Of a stretch of 64,000 bases of DNA, positions 60,019 to 64,000 are shown one piece after another. The translations under genes and the position numbers were made by a program. Source of the stretch: Flavobacterium sp. HJ-32-4 (GTDB taxonomy: Bacteria; Bacteroidota; Bacteroidia; Flavobacteriales; Flavobacteriaceae); assembly GCF_022532105.1 (NCBI RefSeq), contig NZ_CP092832.1, positions 3,191,001-3,255,000 on the forward strand, read 5' to 3'. Each line of letters starts with the position of its first letter. The first letter of the stretch is position 1. The notes under the pieces are model-generated. The model did no database searches and was not told where the DNA came from. It saw nothing but the letters and a program-made list of their open reading frames with translations.

Positions 60019-61690
60019 AAAAGCGCTTCTAAAAGCGTTTGCCTGGCGACACCGCGATAAAGTCGCCGCCGCCTTTTTATTTGGCCTGCTCAGTATTTGC
60101 ACCACCATCCTCATTCCGGTTTTTCTGGGGAAGTACTACCAGATTGCACTGCACCGTCATTCCGCACGTGGTAAAATATTCGACGTGCTGTTCGGACATG
60201 TAACGGGACTTACGACCTTCTTCGTGACCTTTGGCGTCCTGATCGCCCTTAAATTTGTGGGCGATTTTTTCAAAAGGTACTACATGGGCATCACCGGGGA
60301 ATTACTGGCGAAGGACACCCGCGAGCGCCTTTTCGAACGACAACTGAACGCCCAGCTGGAGGCGCATCAAAAAAAAGACACCGGCCTGTACCTCCTTCGG
60401 TACAGCGGCGATTTATCCGCCATCCAACAGTACCTGACCAAAGGCATCATTTCGTTTATCAATGATTGCCTCTACCTGTTGCTCGCCGTTGCCCTCCTGG
60501 CCATGCTCAATCTTCGCCTGACACTGGTGCTACTGGCCTCCTACCCGGTCATTTTTGGGTCTATCCTGTACCTCAACAAACGGCTGAAGGTACTCACGCG
60601 GAAACGGCGGAACCGACGGTCCAACAACCTGTCGTTTGTGTCGTCGCGGCTAAGTGCCGTATTGACGATAAAAGCCTTCAACCGGCAACGCATCGAAGCC
60701 GATAAATACATTAAAGGGTCGACCGATCTCTACCAATATGGCGTACGCTACCAACGGCTTTACGCACTGATACAAGCCCTATTACCCTTTATGTTGTATG
60801 GCATGCTGGTCGTAGTGCTGGGGCTGGCGTATGAAATGAAACACACCAGTCATCACAAGATACACGGACACGACCTCGTGACCTTCATCATGACCATCGT
60901 CAGCATCATCCCCGTGATGAAACGGATACTCGGCGTCAACTTTATCTGGCAGGCCGGCGATATTTCCTTTACGAAACTCCTCCGCGTTTTCAACACCCGA
61001 CAGGAAAACGAAACCGGAAACAAACAGGCACCGGACAATTCCGGCCACATAACGTTTTCAGGAGTGTCCTTCGCCTTTGAGGGCGAGCAGTACGTATTCC
61101 GCGACCTGTCATTTGAACTACCCGCCTCATCCCTGGTGCTGATTACGGGTCCGCACCAATCCGGAAAAAGTACCCTGCTGAAATTGATAAGCGGTTTATA
61201 TGATCCGACGGCGGGAACGATTTCCATCGGCAAAACCCCTACTGCGGATTGTGATAAATTCCTGCTGCGCAAGCGGGTTACCATCGCCTCCGACGAACTT
61301 CCGTTGATTGGCAAAACGGTCTTCGAAGCGATCTCCTACAGCCGGAAACCCGAAAAACGCGCACCGGCCCTGGCGATGTTGAAAGCCCTGGGGTATTGTG
61401 CGGAAGACGCTGACGAAGCCGTCCTCAACAATCCGATTAAGGAAAACGGCCGAAATATTTCGTATAGCCAGCGGAAGATATTGCTGTTGGCGCGGGCCTT
61501 CCTTACCAACAAAAAAATCATCATGCTCGACGAACCGTTTGAAGGCCTTGATGACGCGATCGTGCACCGGATAACCACCGTCCTTCACCAATACCGAAAA
61601 AAACACACCCTTCTGGTTGTCGGGCGTGCACAGGAAGGCGGACTCGACTATGATTTGGAAATCAGCCTCAAAAACAAGGACCATGTGTAG
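60008..61690 (+). CDS. ABC half-transporter (TMD-NBD) with degenerate catalytic motifs
   Basis: 560 residues: an exporter-type membrane domain with about six helices (LLSICTTILIPVFLG; FFVTFGVLIALKFVGDF; LYLLLAVALLAMLNLRLTLV; YGMLVVVLGLAYEM) and an NBD. Walker A GPHQSGKST (381-389) and Walker B IIMLDEP (D508, E509) are intact. The signature is ISYSQRK (484-490) where LSGGQ is expected, the Q-loop position has Ser (TIASDELPL), and the H-loop His is Arg (VVGRAQE). Hydrolysis may be impaired, so a second subunit might be needed, or this protein may have a regulatory role. It overlaps the upstream NTPase gene. Confidence 0.85.
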   Translation: MLTKKALLKAFAWRHRDKVAAAFLFGLLSICTTILIPVFLGKYYQIALHRHSARGKIFDVLFGHVTGLTTFFVTFGVLIALKFVGDFFKRYYMGITGELLAKDTRERLFERQLNAQLEAHQKKDTGLYLLRYSGDLSAIQQYLTKGIISFINDCLYLLLAVALLAMLNLRLTLVLLASYPVIFGSILYLNKRLKVLTRKRRNRRSNNLSFVSSRLSAVLTIKAFNRQRIEADKYIKGSTDLYQYGVRYQRLYALIQALLPFMLYGMLVVVLGLAYEMKHTSHHKIHGHDLVTFIMTIVSIIPVMKRILGVNFIWQAGDISFTKLLRVFNTRQENETGNKQAPDNSGHITFSGVSFAFEGEQYVFRDLSFELPASSLVLITGPHQSGKSTLLKLISGLYDPTAGTISIGKTPTADCDKFLLRKRVTIASDELPLIGKTVFEAISYSRKPEKRAPALAMLKALGYCAEDADEAVLNNPIKENGRNISYSQRKILLLARAFLTNKKIIMLDEPFEGLDDAIVHRITTVLHQYRKKHTLLVVGRAQEGGLDYDLEISLKNKDHV

Positions 61691-61742
61691 GGATTCCCGG
61701 AAAACACGTACCTTGTTTCCGTATTCCGTAACCCGGCAGCGT

Positions 61743-62807
61743 ATGCGCAACCTACTTTTTTTTGTATTGGTCATGGGACTTGCCGCGTGCCGGACCGTAC
61801 CCAACAAAGCGACCGAATCGGCTCCTAAAATGAACGAACGTTTCTCCATAGCCCTCCATGGCGGCGCAGGCAATATCGCAAAAAGGGGACTCACACCCGA
61901 ACAGGAAGCGGCCTACCAGGACAAGTTGCGGGAAGCGCTCGACAAAGGCCGGCAACTTTTGTCCGACGGGGCCCAAGCCGTCGATGTGGTGGAAGAAGTG
62001 ATCAAAATCCTGGAAGACTCACCGCTTTTCAATGCCGGCAAAGGCGCCGTCTTCTCACACGAAGGTCACAATGAAATGGACGCAGCCATCATGGACGGTA
62101 AAACGCTCGACGCAGGTGCCTTGGCCAATGTGCGCACGATACGGAATCCTATCAGTGCCGCGAAAGCCATCATGCGGAAATCCAAATTTATCTTCCTGTC
62201 GGGCACAGGAGCGGAGGCTTTCGCAAAGGAAAACGATATTGAGATCGTCGATACCTCCTACTTTTTCTACCAACCCCGCTGGGACGAGTTCCTGAAAATA
62301 CGGGACTCCAAAAAAATCAAACTCGACAACGACAGCTCCAGTGGTGCCATCGATTCGTTCAACAGTTCGATCGACAAGTACGGGACCGTGGGCTGTGTGG
62401 TGATGGACCGATATGGAAACCTCGCTGCCGGCACCTCAACAGGCGGAATCGTCAACAAACAATACAATCGGATCGGCGATTCGCCGCTCATAGGATCCGG
62501 CACCTACGCTAACAACGCCACCTGCGCCGTGTCGTGTACGGGCCACGGTGAAGATTTCATCCGCGCTGTCGCCGCCCACAATGTATCCTCACTCATCGAA
62601 AACCGGGGCGTCAAATTGAAGACCGCTGTCTCACGGACCATCGCCAAAATTACCGCTTTGAAGGGCCGGGGCGGCATGATTGCGATAGACAGTAAAGGCC
62701 ATATCGTAATGGATATGAACACCTCGGGCATGTTCCGGGCGGCCGCCACCGAAAAAGGCATCGAGTGCGTCGCGATTTACAAAGCGACCACTGCTCCCCC
62801 TCAGTAG
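61743..62807 (+). CDS. Isoaspartyl peptidase/L-asparaginase (Ntn-hydrolase), lipoprotein
   Basis: 354 residues from ATG 61743; the frame is open into the ABC gene, but this start gives a lipoprotein signal (LLFFVLVMGLAAC). The type 2 asparaginase core: ALHGGAGNIAKRGL, NAGKGAVFSHEGHNEMDAAI and MDGKTLDAGALANVRTIRNP in the alpha chain; the beta chain begins at Thr215 of GTVGCVVMDRYGNLAAGTST, the autocleavage site and nucleophile. These enzymes cleave beta-aspartyl peptides, asparagine or GlcNAc-Asn. Export as a lipoprotein suggests breakdown of isoaspartyl or glycosylasparagine peptides outside the cytoplasm. Its link to the NTPase-ABC pair is positional. Confidence 0.9.
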   Translation: MRNLLFFVLVMGLAACRTVPNKATESAPKMNERFSIALHGGAGNIAKRGLTPEQEAAYQDKLREALDKGRQLLSDGAQAVDVVEEVIKILEDSPLFNAGKGAVFSHEGHNEMDAAIMDGKTLDAGALANVRTIRNPISAAKAIMRKSKFIFLSGTGAEAFAKENDIEIVDTSYFFYQPRWDEFLKIRDSKKIKLDNDSSSGAIDSFNSSIDKYGTVGCVVMDRYGNLAAGTSTGGIVNKQYNRIGDSPLIGSGTYANNATCAVSCTGHGEDFIRAVAAHNVSSLIENRGVKLKTAVSRTIAKITALKGRGGMIAIDSKGHIVMDMNTSGMFRAAATEKGIECVAIYKATTAPPQ

Positions 62808-62898
62808 AACGCGTGGAAGTGCCCTATCGGTACGACTGTTTTGGTATAACTGTAACATTTTCCCCTCTTTCCAGTCATACTCACATCAATCAAAATCC

Positions 62899-63291
62899 AT
62901 GAGAAAACTACTACTACCCCTTGTTTTTCTGGCGTTATGCGGATGCGATGACGCACTTGAATGCGGACTTATCAACCGTCGTGCTGATATGCAGGACAAA
63001 CCGGCGCAGGTGCTTGCACGGGATGCCTATGCCACGATCACGTATGAAGCTGAAGTCACCAATGACACGGCCGATGACGAAGACTACGACTACTCGTTTG
63101 ATATCTATGGCGATGTGCCTCCCGGACTCACCATTACGTATGAACACCGACAAGTCGTGCTTCGCGGCTATCCGCAACGCAGCGGGGTGTATGATTTCAG
63201 TATCCACGTGAATGTCGATTACGTAGGCATCGATTTCAGATGCCTTAACGACGATACCGACGAGAATACCTACCGGATTACCGTACAATAA
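62899..63291 (+). CDS. Small lipoprotein with putative Ig domain
   Basis: 130 residues; signal LLLPLVFLALCGC (lipobox LCGC) followed by DDALE, an acidic start close to the surface-lipoprotein export signal. The mature part has a beta-sandwich look (ATITYEAEVTNDTADDEDYD, VPPGLTITYEHRQVVLRGYP, GVYDFSIHVNVDYVGIDF), similar to the He_PIG/putative Ig repeats in which LPPGLTL-G-P-YNFTVTV recurs. Function unknown. Its stop abuts the stop of the converging gene with no gap. Confidence 0.75.
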   Translation: MRKLLLPLVFLALCGCDDALECGLINRRADMQDKPAQVLARDAYATITYEAEVTNDTADDEDYDYSFDIYGDVPPGLTITYEHRQVVLRGYPQRSGVYDFSIHVNVDYVGIDFRCLNDDTDENTYRITVQ

Positions 63292-63648
63292 TCAATCACG
63301 CGTTTTTGGCGGCTGCACCTGCGGGTCAGGATCTTTGGCCGGCCTGACGGCATCAAAATCCGCCGGTTGGGCCGATGTCGTGCGTTGGGTGCTGCCCTTT
63401 TGCTGCGACGTCATCTCCGATTCGAAATCCGCACGTGATGCAGAGGGCACAGCTTCTACTTTGTTGGCATCCGAGGCACGTACACCGCGTGGCGCCACCG
63501 CAGCAGGTGCAGGTGTCGTCGGCACGGGATCGGGTTTCGGCAGTGTCGGAGTCGGCGGTGCCTGTGGCGGCACATATACCGGTTGGGTGGTTTGGCCAAA
63601 GGCCAGCAGGGAGAACCAAAGGAAAGCGGCTACCAGAATCGTTTTCAT
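63292..63648 (-). CDS. Proline-rich secreted protein
   Basis: 118 residues from ATG 63648 (the frame is open to 63846, but this start gives a signal peptide, TILVAAFLWFSLLAFG). The mature protein is low complexity: a Pro-rich stretch (PVYVPPQAPPTPTLPKPDPV), then a Ser/Asp-rich part and KDPDPQVQPPKTRD at the end. It has no recognisable domain. A T-rich tract next to the start may form part of its promoter. Probably an exported linker-like or surface peptide. Confidence 0.65.
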   Translation of the reverse strand: MKTILVAAFLWFSLLAFGQTTQPVYVPPQAPPTPTLPKPDPVPTTPAPAAVAPRGVRASDANKVEAVPSASRADFESEMTSQQKGSTQRTTSAQPADFDAVRPAKDPDPQVQPPKTRD

Positions 63649-63775
63649 CTTTTTTTTGCTGGCAAGGTAGCCACCGACACCCGGCAGGATGTTACGTTTT
63701 GCACCGAAAGCGTTGTAATCTTTCGACAAGGGTGAAATTAGCGGAACGCAATTTTTCGATTCTGTCATAACTACG

Positions 63776-63783
63776 TACCTTTG
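63776..63783 (+). promoter_or_regulatory. -7 box of the terminal glycosyltransferase gene
   Basis: TACCTTTG, exact TAnnTTTG, 25 nt before the ATG at 63809. Confidence 0.5.
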
Positions 63784-63808
63784 CGCCACCAAAAAATGCA
63801 AGGGTTTT

Positions 63809-64000
63809 ATGCTGGACATCGTTTTCTGGATTTTCGTCGCCGTCACCTTCCTGCAGTTCCTGTACTATGTGGTGATATTTGGGAAATTCGCCTATTACAA
63901 AGCGAAAAAGCAAACCCCGAAGCGCATTCCCGTTTCCGTCATCGTGTGTGCCAAGAACGAAGAGGAAAACGTCCGGCGCTTCATCCCGCTATTGGCCGAG
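63809..64000 (+). CDS. Glycosyltransferase family 2, N-terminal part (partial, runs off the window)
   Basis: 64 residues visible. A single N-terminal membrane helix (DIVFWIFVAVTFLQFLYYVV) precedes the GT-A start RIPVSVIVCAKNEEENVRRF, the classical V(S)VI(V)..(K)NEE motif of family 2 enzymes. The metal-binding and catalytic parts lie outside the window. Similar membrane-anchored GT2 proteins are widespread in flavobacteria and can make lipid-linked sugars or polysaccharide. Confidence 0.8.
   Translation, partial: MLDIVFWIFVAVTFLQFLYYVVIFGKFAYYKAKKQTPKRIPVSVIVCAKNEEENVRRFIPLLAE

Overview
The window looks like a chromosomal segment of a pigmented member of the Bacteroidota, most likely family Flavobacteriaceae. 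The support is: two proteins with type IX secretion (T9SS) sorting domains; Bacteroidota-type promoters (-7 box TAnnTTTG) in front of many genes; a parA-parB-DUF5683-dapB-lepB-wbqC order that I recall from flavobacteria; families common in the phylum (DUF4252, DUF4468, OMP_b-brl TonB receptors); and a carotenoid operon. By eye the base composition is richer in GC than most Flavobacterium, so I do not name a genus. No rRNA, tRNA, CRISPR array, IS element or prophage was seen. Genes are tightly packed, with many ATGA/TGATG overlaps and convergent genes 0-1 nt apart.

Layout. 1-5.4 kb: end of a glycosyltransferase, a GT-C membrane protein, and a four-gene minus-strand operon for an acylated amino sugar and its export (GNAT/FemAB-like protein, DegT aminotransferase, hexapeptide acyltransferase, WzxE-like flippase). 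5.5-7.3 kb: a T9SS type B secreted protein. 7.3-13.4 kb: an RDD / SpoIIM / DUF4129 / DUF4350 / MoxR / DUF58 membrane cluster. 13.4-17 kb: SpoU methyltransferase, RelA/SpoT and a YdeI-like protein. 17-20.8 kb: a carotenoid operon (merR-crtI-crtB-crtZ) led by a CarH-like regulator with a clear inverted-repeat operator. 20.8-24.4 kb: ECF sigma factor, putative anti-sigma factor and two DUF4252 proteins, divergent from an S41 protease. 24.9-31 kb: a vitamin B12 uptake locus. A cobalamin riboswitch leads btuB and a BtuG-like surface propeller lipoprotein; divergently lie btuF, btuC and btuD.

31-34.2 kb: a DUF4468 protein, RluE-type pseudouridine synthase, a frameshifted short-chain dehydrogenase, a dienoyl-CoA-reductase-like SDR, then a repeat-rich gap with a candidate structured RNA. 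34.3-39.6 kb: parA, parB, DUF5683, dapB, lepB, wbqC. 39.6-45.5 kb (minus): EEP-family hydrolase, two rhomboids, mutL, ribH and a TPR membrane protein. 45.6-53.4 kb: recF, a rhodanese-thioredoxin lipoprotein, DUF2461, a glycosyltransferase, asnB, murB, paiB-like and alkD-like genes. 53.4-59 kb: a TonB-dependent receptor divergent from a very long SBBP-repeat T9SS protein. 59-62.8 kb: an unfamiliar cassette of a P-loop NTPase, an ABC half-transporter with degenerate motifs and a lipoprotein Ntn-hydrolase. The window ends with a small lipoprotein, a Pro-rich secreted protein and the start of a GT2 glycosyltransferase.

The most interesting items are the CarH-like regulator with its operator (and the possible link to the nearby B12 uptake locus), the 59-62.8 kb cassette, the 8 x 11 bp tandem array at 24563-24650, and the repeat/ncRNA block at 33.78-34.18 kb.
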